The position numbers and the translations under genes were made by a program. DNA of 64,000 bases from Paenibacillus cellulosilyticus (lineage in GTDB: Bacteria > Bacillota > Bacilli > Paenibacillales > Paenibacillaceae), in the NCBI RefSeq assembly GCF_003182255.1, contig NZ_QGTQ01000006.1:62001-126000 (forward strand), given 5' to 3'. The first letter of the stretch is position 1. Each line of letters begins with the position of its first letter. The notes under the pieces were generated by a model, which ran no database searches, was not told the DNA's origin, and saw only the letters and a list, made by a program, of their open reading frames with translations. Shown here one piece after another: positions 33,803 through 43,195 of this stretch.

Positions 33803-34113
33803 AAAAAAATCCCACCCCCAAGACTTAAAATAAAAGTCTTAGGGATGAGATTGTATTCTCATGGTACCACCCTAGATTCGCTAAAACGTCGCCGTAGTTA
33901 GCCTCGTCGAGTACGGCTTTACGTAAGTAAAGCTTATACTCCAGCTCTGTAACAGGAGCTCCTGTCACGCCACCCCTCATCATCAGTAGTTCCGGCGTGC
34001 TGCTCTGAGCCTTTTTTCAATAAACAGTGCTTTGCTCCTTTCCAGCTGCCGGAGCTCTCTGTAAAAGCCTTCGTTTACCTACTCTTCTCTTCGTCGCATT
34101 TAATATTGGCTAT
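33803..34113 (-). promoter_or_regulatory. T-box riboswitch leader of asd
   Basis: The minus strand carries the T-box core AGGGTGGTACCATG (33860-33873) followed by an intrinsic terminator (stem at 33810-33848, run of seven T). Upstream, Stem I elements are present: GAAGAGTAG, then ACAGAGAGC, the distal GCTCC/GGAGC arm and TTGAAAAAAGGCTC. By analogy with other T-boxes the triplet after GAA is the specifier, which reads AAA (34013-34015, Lys). Lysine-starvation control suits asd. The core is certain, the specifier assignment is an inference. Confidence 0.85.
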
Positions 34114-34210
34114 AGCGTATCAAATTTTTACCGTCTGGTAAACTATTATTTTGAAAAAAATTAGTTCATCACCTTATTTTTCTTATCTGAAGACGACTGC
34201 CTCGCAAAAT

Positions 34211-34646
34211 CTATTGATGGCTAAATGAAAACAACACTTCACCTGACAACGAATCGACAACGACATTATTTTCAGTGAAAATGACGCGTTTCGATTTGCT
34301 GCCCTCCACATTGCCGCCCGCTGCCGGAAACCGTACACCTTTAAATGTCACGATAAAAACAGGCGTTTCCTTTAAACCATCTTTTAATTTAACGTTTTTT
34401 TGAATTGCAGCTTCCGAGAAGGTCTGAATATCTGGGGCCGTTAATAGTTGATACTCGACCTTTACACTCTTCGCAATAGAGGAAAGTGTAAAATAACCTG
34501 ATGCTGCCTGAATCGCTTCACGTTCGGAAAGTGCTGCAGTTTCCTTAGGTTTGTGCAGCGTAATGTTGGAGTTCGTAAGAAACTAAACCAATACATTCTC
34601 CTTCTTCGGGGTCTACGGTAATCGAATTACCTTCAGTCCGGTCATA
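34211..34646 (-). pseudogene. Decayed gene fragment (possibly PepSY/YcdB-like)
   Basis: A coding remnant on the minus strand in two frames. The upstream piece (TAG at 34647-34649, then 34646 down to about 34583) reads YDRTEGNSITVDPEEGECIG, then LVSYEL. The downstream piece (34582-34211) reads ITLHKPKETAALSEREAIQA, then ASGYFTLSS, and ends SGEVLFSFSHQ. There is no start codon, an in-frame TAG upstream and a frameshift between the pieces. The D-P-E-E-G and E-R-E-A-I-Q-A-A pattern resembles PepSY or YcdB-type secreted domains, which is tentative. Confidence 0.6.
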
Positions 34647-34829
34647 CTACTCCATTTGATAATTGAAGTGTGTCGAGATAAATGTAAGAGTACATAATTT
34701 ATATTATGTTAACTTAAAACAACAAGAATACGTTTCAACCTCATCCTCTAAACGACCTCTTCATGCAAACTAATGGTTGCCCAGTTAGACGCTGCTCATC
34801 CATCGAAAGTAAGAAAGTCGAATAAAGCA

Positions 34830-34858
34830 GAAGAAGGCCCGCTCTCTCGGCCTTCTTC
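34830..34858 (-). terminator. Terminator after selO
   Basis: GAAGAAGGCC (34830-34839) pairs perfectly with GGCCTTCTTC (34849-34858). On the minus strand it is followed by TGCTTTATTCG. It lies 17 bp past the selO stop. Confidence 0.75.
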
Positions 34859-34874
34859 TCTTCGCTTATTCACT

Positions 34875-36344
34875 TTACGTTCCGCAGAATGTGCGGTAAT
34901 TGCAATTCGGCTGTTCAGGCAGTACAGCGTATTCGGCCTGTTCCTCCGTATGGGCATAGGGATGAGCAAGCACACGTAATAGCTGCTCCATCACACTGTA
35001 ATCGCCCTTTATCGCCGCACTCAGCGCTTCCTCCACCCGATGGTTGCGAGGAATGACTGCCGGATTGCTGCGCCGCATAAGGTCATGCGCATCCTCCAGC
35101 GATGCGGCTTGACGCCCTCTTCTGACGAGCCAGCGATCGAGCCAAGCTGCGAAATCTTCATGTGCTTGCAGCTCCGGGAGATCCTCGAACCGATCGAACG
35201 TAAGCGCGACGAACGTATTCGTATAGTCCGCTTTCGTCTTCTGCATCATAATGAGCAGCTCTTCGATGAGTTCTTCGTCCTCTTCTTCGTGATCTGCCAG
35301 TCCCAGCTTCGCTCGCATTCCGGCAAGCCAATGCTGATGATACCAGTCGACATATTGCTGCAGCTCGTCTTCGGCCAGCTTCACCGCTTCCTCTTCGTTC
35401 TCATGCAGCAGCGGAAGCAGCGCTTCGGCTAGTCGCGTTAGATTCCAACCGCCAATGCGCGGCTGATTGACGTACGCATAACGTCCTTGCGTATCGATGG
35501 AGCTGAATACGGTCGCAGGATCGAATGCATCCATAAATGCGCATGGGCCGTAGTCAATCGTCTCCCCGCTGATCGTCATATTATCGGTGTTCATGACCCC
35601 GTGAATGAAGCCGACCAGCTGCCATTTTGCTATGAGTGATGCCTGCCGTTCAATAACCTTGCGCAGCAGCACCTGATAGCGGTTGTCCCCTTCTTCAACG
35701 ACTGCATTGGGAAAATGCCGCTGCAGCGCATAGTCCGCGAGCTCGCGCAGATCCTCACGCGTTCCCCATGCCGCAGCGAATTGGAACGTGCCGACCCGCA
35801 GATGACTGGCCGCCACTCGCGTCAAGACGGCGCCTGGCAGCGGCGTTTCGCGATACACCGGCTCGCCTGTCGTCACGACCGCTAGGCTGCGTGTCGTCGG
35901 AATACCAAGTCCATGCATCGCTTCGCTGATAATGTATTCCCGCAGCATCGGGCCAAGGGCAGCACGACCATCGCCGCCGCGGGAATACGGCGTTCTGCCA
36001 GAACCTTTGAGCTGAATATCGAACCGCTCGCCATTAGGTGTAATCTGTTCACCGAGCAGCAGCGCACGACCATCGCCCAGTCGATTGAAATGTCCGAATT
36101 GATGACCGCCATACGCTTGCGCAATGGGTTCTGAGCCGTCAGGCAGCGCATTGCCAGCAAATATCGCAACGCTGTCACTGTTCCTTAGCGCATCGGCATT
36201 GAGCCCAAGCGACGCAGCCACTGGCTCATTCAGAATGACAAGTGCCGGTTCCTCCACCTCCGTCGGGCTGACGCTTGCGAATAAGTTTTCAGAGAGACGC
36301 GCATAGCTATTGTCGAGGTTCCATCCTGCTTTTAATTCTGTCAT
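34875..36344 (-). CDS. selO: SelO/YdiU family protein AMPylase (pseudokinase fold)
   Basis: A 489-residue member of the SelO (YdiU, UPF0061) family. These kinase-fold enzymes bind ATP in an inverted orientation and transfer AMP to protein Ser/Thr/Tyr in redox control. Seen: [80 protein letters not shown] (catalytic-loop and metal-binding residues) and [18 protein letters not shown]. The ATG at 36344 has AAGGAG 6 nt upstream; open sequence further upstream is rejected because it overlaps the TPR gene. Bacterial SelO lacks the selenocysteine; the C-terminus ends FCGT. Confidence 0.93.
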   Translation of the reverse strand: MTELKAGWNLDNSYARLSENLFASVSPTEVEEPALVILNEPVAASLGLNADALRNSDSVAIFAGNALPDGSEPIAQAYGGHQFGHFNRLGDGRALLLGEQITPNGERFDIQLKGSGRTPYSRGGDGRAALGPMLREYIISEAMHGLGIPTTRSLAVVTTGEPVYRETPLPGAVLTRVAASHLRVGTFQFAAAWGTREDLRELADYALQRHFPNAVVEEGDNRYQVLLRKVIERQASLIAKWQLVGFIHGVMNTDNMTISGETIDYGPCAFMDAFDPATVFSSIDTQGRYAYVNQPRIGGWNLTRLAEALLPLLHENEEEAVKLAEDELQQYVDWYHQHWLAGMRAKLGLADHEEEDEELIEELLIMMQKTKADYTNTFVALTFDRFEDLPELQAHEDFAAWLDRWLVRRGRQAASLEDAHDLMRRSNPAVIPRNHRVEEALSAAIKGDYSVMEQLLRVLAHPYAHTEEQAEYAVLPEQPNCNYRTFCGT

Positions 36345-36441
36345 CGTATCTCCTTCTTCAAGCCCATGTGGTTGTCTGCTTGGATAATCATTAGTAGTAT
36401 GAGCCAAAGCCGTGCACCCTATTTCGTGGCGGAAACTTAAG

Positions 36442-37311
36442 CTACGTGCCTCTTCTGCCCCAGCCGAATACACGAACATGCACGATGCCTTTGGATATCC
36501 AATGCGCTGCAATATACAGCACGATGAACCCAAGTAACAACGGTCTGAAAATAATACCCGCAACTATCCAGATCGCCAGAATTTGCCAAGGCTTAAGTCT
36601 CCGCAGAAACTTCGTAGGCCACAGCACGGCTCGATAGAGCCATTGACTTTGCTGCAGCGCTGAAAGATATTCATCCCGGTGCTGTTTATTGTCCGGATCT
36701 ATCCGAACTACCGTCCTCATATACGTTTCCTGCAGCTTGTAATCGCCGCGAGTCCCTGCCGCCCAAGCCAAGTACATCAGAAGCTGAGGGTTCTCGCTAT
36801 CATATTGAATCGCCTGCCGATCCAAACGATGACTCTCTGACACATTCCCGAGCAATGCTTCCGTATAGCTGAGAATTGCCAGCAGCATCGGAGATTGCGA
36901 ATCAATAGCGAGCGCTTGTAGAATCTTCTCTTTCGCTTCCTTGTACTTGCCTTTCTTGTTCAACAGATTGGCATGGAAGAAATAATAGTTTGTTTCATAC
37001 GGATCGATTCGTTGTGCTTCTGGCAGCGCTTCATAGAAAGCTGCATCGTCATCTCGTTCATAGTAAACAACAATCCGAATGTACCATGCCATTTGATGAT
37101 CGGGATCTTGCTTCAGGGCTTCATCCGACCAGTGTAAAGCTTTCTCATGATCGCTCATCCCCAGATAGATTTGCCCCAGCAGGGCAAACAAATCAGGATC
37201 CTCAGGCTGCTTTCGGAGGAGCTGCTGTGTTTCTTCTAGCGCTTCTTTATATCGTCTCCAAGAAATAAGCTGGTACACCGCTCTCAGAGCCTGGTCATTA
37301 GATTCGTACAC
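36442..37311 (-). CDS. Tetratricopeptide repeat membrane protein
   Basis: A 289-residue protein with five or six TPR-like repeats (for example [21 protein letters not shown] and [20 protein letters not shown]) over residues 1-210. Two hydrophobic C-terminal segments ([29 protein letters not shown]) and a basic tail follow. This suggests a cytoplasmic TPR scaffold anchored in the membrane. GTG at 37311 has GAGGAGG 9 nt upstream. It follows the AAA+ gene by 28 bp, and the two form an apparent operon, so the TPR protein is the likely partner or adaptor of the ATPase. Confidence 0.8.
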   Translation of the reverse strand: MYESNDQALRAVYQLISWRRYKEALEETQQLLRKQPEDPDLFALLGQIYLGMSDHEKALHWSDEALKQDPDHQMAWYIRIVVYYERDDDAAFYEALPEAQRIDPYETNYYFFHANLLNKKGKYKEAKEKILQALAIDSQSPMLLAILSYTEALLGNVSESHRLDRQAIQYDSENPQLLMYLAWAAGTRGDYKLQETYMRTVVRIDPDNKQHRDEYLSALQQSQWLYRAVLWPTKFLRRLKPWQILAIWIVAGIIFRPLLLGFIVLYIAAHWISKGIVHVRVFGWGRRGT

Positions 37312-37339
37312 AACAATCTACCTCCTCTCATGCTGCAAG

Positions 37340-38296
37340 CTACTTAACCCCATGCTTCTTCATATAGTCCAAAATAACTTGATAATCCTTATTCACATCA
37401 CTGAAGGTCGCGTAATTACGAGCTGTTGAGAACCATTCCAATGTCGTCGCTTTGCGAGATTTCAACGCGTTCTTCATGTCGTTCTGTGTGATCGGCTCGA
37501 TCTCACCCGATTCGAACATCCGTTCAAGCGCGGACTCTACCGCATCTTGCACGAGCTGCTCAAGATCGGCTCCGGAGAACAAGCGCGTATCCGCAGCGAT
37601 CTTCTTCAGATCAATAGAGCCCATCGGTTTACCCGCTAGCTTGAGCTGCAGGATCGTCTCACGCTCTGTCTCTTCAGGCGGCGGTACGAACACCAAGTGA
37701 TTGAACCGGCCTGGACGACGCAGTGCAGAGTCCAGATACCACGGCGTATTCGTCGCGCCGATGACGAACACATTGTCATTCTGCGCCTGCAGACCATCGA
37801 GCTCAAGCAGCAGCTGGTTAACGAGCATCCGATCGTGATGCTGACGCATTTGATGACGGGAGCCACCCATCGCGTCCAGCTCGTCGATGAAGATAACACA
37901 AGGTTTATTCAATCTTGCCTTCTCGAAAATATCATGCAAATTATGCTCCGTCTGTCCTGCATACATTGATAGAATCGCCTGCAGCTCGATATGCATGAAG
38001 TTTGCATCGATCTCGCCTGCCACTGCACGCGCCAAGAACGTCTTGCCGCAGCCCGGAGGACCGAACAACAGCAAGCTTCCGCCGGCCTCTTTACCATAAG
38101 CAGCGAACAACTCCGGCTGCTTCAACGGCATGATAAAGTTCATGCGAATCTTCTTCTTCACATCTTCCAAACCGCCAACGTCAGCGAAGGTCTCCTTTGG
38201 TTTATCGGATTCTACTAGCGATTGATCGTCTTTATTGAATTGAATGAGCTTCAAGTTTTTCCTTCTACGCTCTGCAAGTTCATCGAAATCTGACAT
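37340..38296 (-). CDS. AAA+ ATPase (FtsH/Cdc48-like module)
   Basis: A 318-residue single AAA module. Walker A is LLFGPPGCGKTFLARAVAGE, Walker B VIFIDELDAMGG, then the second region of homology with sensor-1 VIGATNTPWYLDSALRRPGRF including the arginine-finger R-x-G-R-F. The small helical domain SGADLEQLVQDAVESALER follows. The KETFADVGGLEDVKKKI lead-in is typical of Cdc48/proteasomal ATPases, but no protease or N-domain is attached. It is paired with a membrane TPR protein. A remodelling role is an inference. Confidence 0.85.
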   Translation of the reverse strand: MSDFDELAERRRKNLKLIQFNKDDQSLVESDKPKETFADVGGLEDVKKKIRMNFIMPLKQPELFAAYGKEAGGSLLLFGPPGCGKTFLARAVAGEIDANFMHIELQAILSMYAGQTEHNLHDIFEKARLNKPCVIFIDELDAMGGSRHQMRQHHDRMLVNQLLLELDGLQAQNDNVFVIGATNTPWYLDSALRRPGRFNHLVFVPPPEETERETILQLKLAGKPMGSIDLKKIAADTRLFSGADLEQLVQDAVESALERMFESGEIEPITQNDMKNALKSRKATTLEWFSTARNYATFSDVNKDYQVILDYMKKHGVK

Positions 38297-38431
38297 CTAT
38301 TTCACTCCTTCGGCATAATTCCAATATTTCTCTTTGTTACATTTTACAATAGAACCAGCATGTAACTCTACCAATTCCAGCGTCTTATACGATTAGAGAA
38401 ATATAAATTCTGTTACAATTTCACAAAATAA

Positions 38432-38461
38432 AAAGGCTGGGCAGTATCCTGCTCAGCCTTT
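38432..38461 (-). terminator. Terminator after the MFS gene at 38.5 kb
   Basis: AAAGGCTGGGCAG (38432-38444) pairs with CTGCTCAGCCTTT (38449-38461), one mismatch. On the minus strand TTATTTTG follows. Confidence 0.75.
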
Positions 38462-38495
38462 CGATCATCTTAAACAACGCCTTATGCAACAACGA

Positions 38496-39710
38496 TTATG
38501 TATCGCTGCTCGCAGCACCTTGCTCACGAGCAATAGGCCTCATAAACATCGAACCTTTCACGCTCCAAGCAGCGGCTAACAAGGCGATACCGGTTAGTAG
38601 GAAGATGTACGGGATGTCCAGCCAGCCGCCAAGCAAACCACCTAACAGCGGCCCTGCCACAATGCCGAATTGATTGGCGGATTGACTAAGACTAACAGCT
38701 CTCCCGCGGAATTCTCTGTCTGCATGTTGGATAATAAGCGCGTTTAACGCCGGGAACACAGCAGCGAAGAATAACCCGTAACTAAACCGAAGCAAGCCGA
38801 ATCCAACAAGATTGTGCACGAACATCTGCAGCAGATTGCCGAGTCCGCCTCCGATCAAGCCGATGAACAGCGTCTTGTTATAACCGATTCTCCCTCCGAT
38901 TTTCCCCCAACGCGGCCCCATTAGCACAGTTGCAACCCCTATTGCCGAGAATACGATGCCTGAACTAAGCGTTGCATTGCTCTGACTGCCGCCAAGATGC
39001 ACGACGTAAATCGTAATCAGCGGCTCGAGAATTAAGACGGATGTCGAGACAAGCAGGATAAGCCCGTAAATTCGCAGCAGCTTCGGGTTGGTCGCAGCTC
39101 GCTTCACATCCTGCACGACACTGGTTCGCTCCGTCGAACGCCGGCGATGCACCTCCTTCACCCCGAGCACAATCGTCGCCGATAGGAGCGTGATGATTGC
39201 AGAAGCGATGAAGCAGCCGCGCAGGCCTACCCATTGGCTCAATACGCCTCCAGCAAGCGGTCCAATAATACCACCTGCTGCTGTAGAGGTCGAGATTACA
39301 CCTAGCGCATAACCAACGTGCTTCTCAGGCGTATTCGTTCCGACGAAGGTGACAGAGGCCGGACTAAAGCCGGCCATGAGTCCTTGGAATATACGTACTA
39401 GAATGAAGGTGACTGGATCATAGACGAAGAAATTGGCCAAATGCGCTAGGCCTAGCCCCACACCTGAACGGAAGAGCATGAGCTTGCTGCCATAACGGTC
39501 AGCCAGCGATCCCCAGAAAGGCGCACACAAGCCGCTGATCAGGAAGCTGACGGAGATCGATACGCCAGCCCACACTTCCAGCCCGCTCTTGATCCCTAAA
39601 TCTTGTTGAAGAAATAAAGGAAAGAACGGAACGGACAAGGTGTAAGCCATATGGTTAAGGAACAGACCGATCCATAAGATGTACAAATTTCGTTTCCACT
39701 GCTCCACCAC
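38496..39710 (-). CDS. MFS multidrug-type efflux transporter
   Basis: A 404-residue, 12-helix major facilitator of the DHA1 drug:H+ antiporter type. Motif A is FWGSLADRYGSKLMLFRSG. Motif C, typical of antiporters, appears as GIIGPLAGGVLSQWVGLRGCF. The helix-4 VRIFQGLMAGFSPASVTFVG is also characteristic. The start is one of two adjacent GTG codons (39710 or 39707) after GGGGAG. It appears monocistronic. Substrate unknown. Confidence 0.88.
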   Translation of the reverse strand: MVEQWKRNLYILWIGLFLNHMAYTLSVPFFPLFLQQDLGIKSGLEVWAGVSISVSFLISGLCAPFWGSLADRYGSKLMLFRSGVGLGLAHLANFFVYDPVTFILVRIFQGLMAGFSPASVTFVGTNTPEKHVGYALGVISTSTAAGGIIGPLAGGVLSQWVGLRGCFIASAIITLLSATIVLGVKEVHRRRSTERTSVVQDVKRAATNPKLLRIYGLILLVSTSVLILEPLITIYVVHLGGSQSNATLSSGIVFSAIGVATVLMGPRWGKIGGRIGYNKTLFIGLIGGGLGNLLQMFVHNLVGFGLLRFSYGLFFAAVFPALNALIIQHADREFRGRAVSLSQSANQFGIVAGPLLGGLLGGWLDIPYIFLLTGIALLAAAWSVKGSMFMRPIAREQGAASSDT

Positions 39711-39776
39711 GCAGCTCCCCTATCTATCTGCTGGCAGTCAGGCATTCTGCTGCACCTGCTGCAATTGGTTCATTCA

Positions 39777-40423
39777 TTACGCGTATACGAATTCAACCTG
39801 ATTGCGATGCTGATACAGCTCCCAATACTTCCCGGCAATCTCATCTGGATCGTACGCGGTGCCTTTGGCAACATAGCCGCCAATCGTAACCGTACCGACA
39901 TAGATGTTGTCTGGTTGCAATTCTTGGGCAAGCGACAATGCAAGTGAGCGTACGCCTGCTTTGCCAATCGACAAGGATGCGTAATCCGGATTCGGCGAGA
40001 TCGCGAGGCCTCCTCCCGTAATCAGAATCGTTCCTTCCTTCCGCTCGCGGAATGCCGGAATGACCTCCTTCACGCTCGACAGTGCGCCTACGACATTCAC
40101 TTTGAACTCGTCGATCAACTTCTGTTCATCTAATGTCGAGATAGTGCCTTTGGATATTACCGCCGCATTATAGAGCAGTACATCTGGTGTACCATGCTGC
40201 TCACGAATCGTTTGGAATGCATCAGCTATAGACTCTGGCTTAGAGGCATCTGCTGTTACGGTGTAAGCTTCAATCGATTGATCGCGGAGCTCGCTCGCGA
40301 GCACCTCCAGCGATAATGGATTACGGGCGACAAGTACGACCCGGAAGCCGTTGAACCGAATTTGCGTGCCACTGCTGCACTAACGCCTGGACCTGCACCG
40401 ACAATAACGAGATTTTGGCTCAT
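39777..40423 (-). pseudogene. Short-chain dehydrogenase with an N-terminal frameshift
   Basis: A classical SDR broken near codon 23. From the ATG at 40423 (GAGGAG 8 nt upstream) the frame gives MSQNLVIVGAGPGVSAAVAR, then KFG, the Rossmann start, and then loses homology. The sense resumes one frame over as RFNGFRVVLVARNPLSLEVL, running into ASELRDQSIEAYTV to the stop at 39777. The break is at about 40354-40357, where GGTTCAAC would be in frame as GGTTTCAAC. The rest (VLLYNAAVISKG, ILITGGG, YASLSIGKAGVRSL) is SDR-like. The YxxxK motif is replaced by S-L-S-I-G-K with Tyr displaced, so activity is doubtful even when repaired. Confidence 0.75.
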
Positions 40424-40439
40424 TGAAATCGCTCCTCTA

Positions 40440-42146
40440 TCAATTAGTTGTTAGATCCCACTCATTCACATTGTTGAACGTACCGAGGTTGAGCGGCTTT
40501 CCGCCGACCACCACATTCGAGACTGCTTCCAGCCGCTTCTCCGAATAGACGCTGAGCGTCGGAAGATCATCATGAAGAATTTGCTGCAGTTTATTATAGA
40601 TATCATGTCGCTTGGCTGGATCTGATTCGGTCGAGCCTTGTGTAATCAGCTCATCTGCTTGCGGATTGTTGTAGTAAATAAAGTTGTTCGCATTGTCGCT
40701 CTTGAACAGCGAGAAGTAGTTGCTCGGTTCGATGTAATAGTCGCGGTTGAAGATCGTCAAATCGTACTCTCCCTTGAGTACCTTCTGAATAAGCGTGCTG
40801 AAGTCGAATTTCTGCACGTCAACCTTGAAGCCGACATCCTTCAAGTTCTGAACGAGAATGTCCGAAGCTTGTTCGCGTATCTTGTTGCCCGCTGGCACGA
40901 GGAATCGAAGCGTCTTGCTCGAATCCCAACCGGCTTCCTTGAGTAACGCTTTGGCTTTGTCTGGGTCATAAGAGAAGAGCTGAATATCCTTGTTGTAGTA
41001 AGGGTTGTCACTTGGCACACTGCCGTCGATGACCTCCGCCTGTCCTTTCAGCAGCTGGTCGACGATAAGCTGGCGATTCAGTGCATAAGCGATCGCTTGA
41101 CGGACTTTAACGTCATTAATCGTCTTGTTGTTGAAGAACAGCTCTGCCGGCTCAGACGGACCACTGGAATCAACGGTTACATTCGGCAGCGCCTTCAGCT
41201 TGTCATAGTCGGTGATTGGAATAAGGCCGACTGGCAGCGAGTTCATCTGAATGTCCCCTGTCTGCAGTTGTGCTATAAGATTCGTCGCTGGCAGAACCTT
41301 GACGTAGATTTTATCCAGCTTCGCAACCGGGCGGTAGTAATTGTCGTTACGAACGACTTCCGTATACTGATCCTTCTTGAAATCTGCGAATTTGAATGCG
41401 CCAATCGTTACTTCAGGCTTCTGGAAATAGGGGTTTGTCGCAAGCTGATCAGGTGCAACGTCCTTCAGCACATGCTCGGGAATGAAATACACCTTCGTCG
41501 CGAACGTCTCTTTGAAAATATTCGGGTCGATCGGCGTCTTCGTCTTCACCTGGAACGTATGCTCATCCACAATGGTAAGACCAGACAGCTCCGTCTGTCC
41601 CTCCTCCAGCTTTCCTGCATCGTTCGTGCCATCAATGAAGCTTAGGCGGAACGAGCTTTCGACCTTCGGATTGAGTGCTGTTAAGAGCGTGAACTTCACG
41701 TCAGCTGTCGTGAATGGCTGGCCGTCATTCCACTTGGCATTCGAATTCAGCTTCACGACATAGTTCTGATTGTCGGTCGTCTCGATGGAATCGGCCAGCT
41801 TCGGCAGAAACTCGAACGACGTATTAATATCGAGCAATGAATCGTTAATAAGTGCCAGTACCGTTCGTGTGGCGGAATCGCCTTGATCGTTGATCTGGTT
41901 CAGCGTCGGAGGGGAGTTGACGATGCCCACCGTCACAACCTTTTCCTTCGCAGGGGTTGAAGTGGCTGTATCAGCGGCAGGATCGGCTTTCGTATCGGCT
42001 GCGTCAGCAGCGTTCGCTGTATCTGTGCTGGAGGTCTGACCTGCAGCTGTCTCTTTGTCTTTGTCGCTATTGCTGCCGCATGCCGATAAGAGTACGAGCA
42101 AAGCAGCAAGCAGCGTGAATGTAAGGTATCGCAGCGATGATTTCAT
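40440..42146 (-). CDS. ABC transporter substrate-binding lipoprotein (peptide/nickel family 5)
   Basis: A 568-residue extracellular solute-binding protein of SBP family 5 (DppA/OppA/NikA). It begins with a signal peptide and lipobox (LLAALLVLLSACGS), then a T/A/D-rich linker of about 45 residues. The core includes WNDGQPFTTADVKFTL, FKKDQYTEVVRNDNYYRP and FFNNKTINDVKVRQAIAYALNRQ, all diagnostic of the family. The ATG at 42146 has AAGGAGG 8 nt upstream. It is the last gene of the AbgB-Dpp operon. The ligand is unknown, but an amide or peptide handled by the M20 enzyme is likely. Confidence 0.92.
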   Translation of the reverse strand: MKSSLRYLTFTLLAALLVLLSACGSNSDKDKETAAGQTSSTDTANAADAADTKADPAADTATSTPAKEKVVTVGIVNSPPTLNQINDQGDSATRTVLALINDSLLDINTSFEFLPKLADSIETTDNQNYVVKLNSNAKWNDGQPFTTADVKFTLLTALNPKVESSFRLSFIDGTNDAGKLEEGQTELSGLTIVDEHTFQVKTKTPIDPNIFKETFATKVYFIPEHVLKDVAPDQLATNPYFQKPEVTIGAFKFADFKKDQYTEVVRNDNYYRPVAKLDKIYVKVLPATNLIAQLQTGDIQMNSLPVGLIPITDYDKLKALPNVTVDSSGPSEPAELFFNNKTINDVKVRQAIAYALNRQLIVDQLLKGQAEVIDGSVPSDNPYYNKDIQLFSYDPDKAKALLKEAGWDSSKTLRFLVPAGNKIREQASDILVQNLKDVGFKVDVQKFDFSTLIQKVLKGEYDLTIFNRDYYIEPSNYFSLFKSDNANNFIYYNNPQADELITQGSTESDPAKRHDIYNKLQQILHDDLPTLSVYSEKRLEAVSNVVVGGKPLNLGTFNNVNEWDLTTN

Positions 42147-42208
42147 TTGGAATTCCTCCTTGGATTGCATCGAATGATGGACGATAAGCAGACGAACTAG
42201 ATCCCTAT

Positions 42209-43195
42209 TCAACGCTTCGGATCAAGCGCATCACGCAGCCCATCACCGACAAAGTTTATCGCAAGCACCGTAATTAACAGCATCGTTCCAGCTGGAACCC
42301 ACAACCATGGCTGATCGGTCAACACGGTCAACGATTGCGCGTCGCTGAGCATATTGCCCCAACTAGCTGCAGGTGGCTGAACTCCCATGCCAAGAAAACT
42401 AAGACCCGCTTCGCTCATAATGGCACTCGCAATGCCGAACGTTGCGTTGACGATAATCGGACCTAATGCGTTCGGCAGCAGATGCCGAAACCAGATGCGA
42501 GGTGCGCTGTAGCCCAGCGCTCGGCCAGCTTTAATATAATCAAGCTGCTTCAGAGACAGGATGCTGCTTCTGACGAGGCGTGCCACAGCCGGCCAAGAGA
42601 ACAACGCCAATACGATGATGATGGTGTTCAGACTGGCGCCGAGCGCACTCACAACGACCAGAATGACCATCAGGAATGGGAACGCCATGAACATATCGGT
42701 TACTCGCATGACAATCATATCCAGCCATCCACCGACATAGGCCGAGATAAGACCAACCAATGTGCCGAACGTAATATATAGGCCAACTGTCGAGAAGCCA
42801 ACGATCAATGAGACGCGCGAGGCTGCGATCAGACGACTTAGCACATCTCGGCCCACCTGATCCGTGCCCAGCCAATGATCGCCGGAAGGCGCTGCCGAGA
42901 AAGAGGCTGTTACCGCGTACGGCGAATGCGGCGTTAACAGTGGCGCGAGAATACCGATCACGATTAAGAGAGACGTAACAACCAGTCCAATCACGGCTAA
43001 CCGATGCTTCACGAACCGTCCTGCAACCTGTCGGAACAATCCCGCAGATGGACTTGTCTCAATGTCGTTCGATGCTCCTGTCCCCCTCGAATCCGTCTGT
43101 TGACGCAACAACGCCCCGGATGACGACGATTCTAATAATCCGGCTGCTGCATCCTGAAGCTCCAGTTCACTTACACGCATAAGCACCTTCCTCAT
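42209..43195 (-). CDS. ABC transporter permease (DppC/OppC type)
   Basis: A 328-residue inner-membrane permease. After a polar 60-residue N-terminus come six helices. The OppC_N signature is HWLGTDQVGRDVLSRLIAASRVSL and the EAA-loop region is RALGYSAPRIWFRHLLPNALGPIIV. GLSFLGMGVQPPAASWGNML is typical of the DppC side. It overlaps the DppB-type gene by 4 nt. The two permeases form the channel of the transporter. Confidence 0.93.
   Translation of the reverse strand: MRKVLMRVSELELQDAAAGLLESSSSGALLRQQTDSRGTGASNDIETSPSAGLFRQVAGRFVKHRLAVIGLVVTSLLIVIGILAPLLTPHSPYAVTASFSAAPSGDHWLGTDQVGRDVLSRLIAASRVSLIVGFSTVGLYITFGTLVGLISAYVGGWLDMIVMRVTDMFMAFPFLMVILVVVSALGASLNTIIIVLALFSWPAVARLVRSSILSLKQLDYIKAGRALGYSAPRIWFRHLLPNALGPIIVNATFGIASAIMSEAGLSFLGMGVQPPAASWGNMLSDAQSLTVLTDQPWLWVPAGTMLLITVLAINFVGDGLRDALDPKR

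Noticed and set aside
36345-36563. N-terminal extension of selO into the TPR gene
   Set aside because: Overlaps the coding end of the TPR gene, whereas AAGGAG with correct spacing marks the ATG at 36344.
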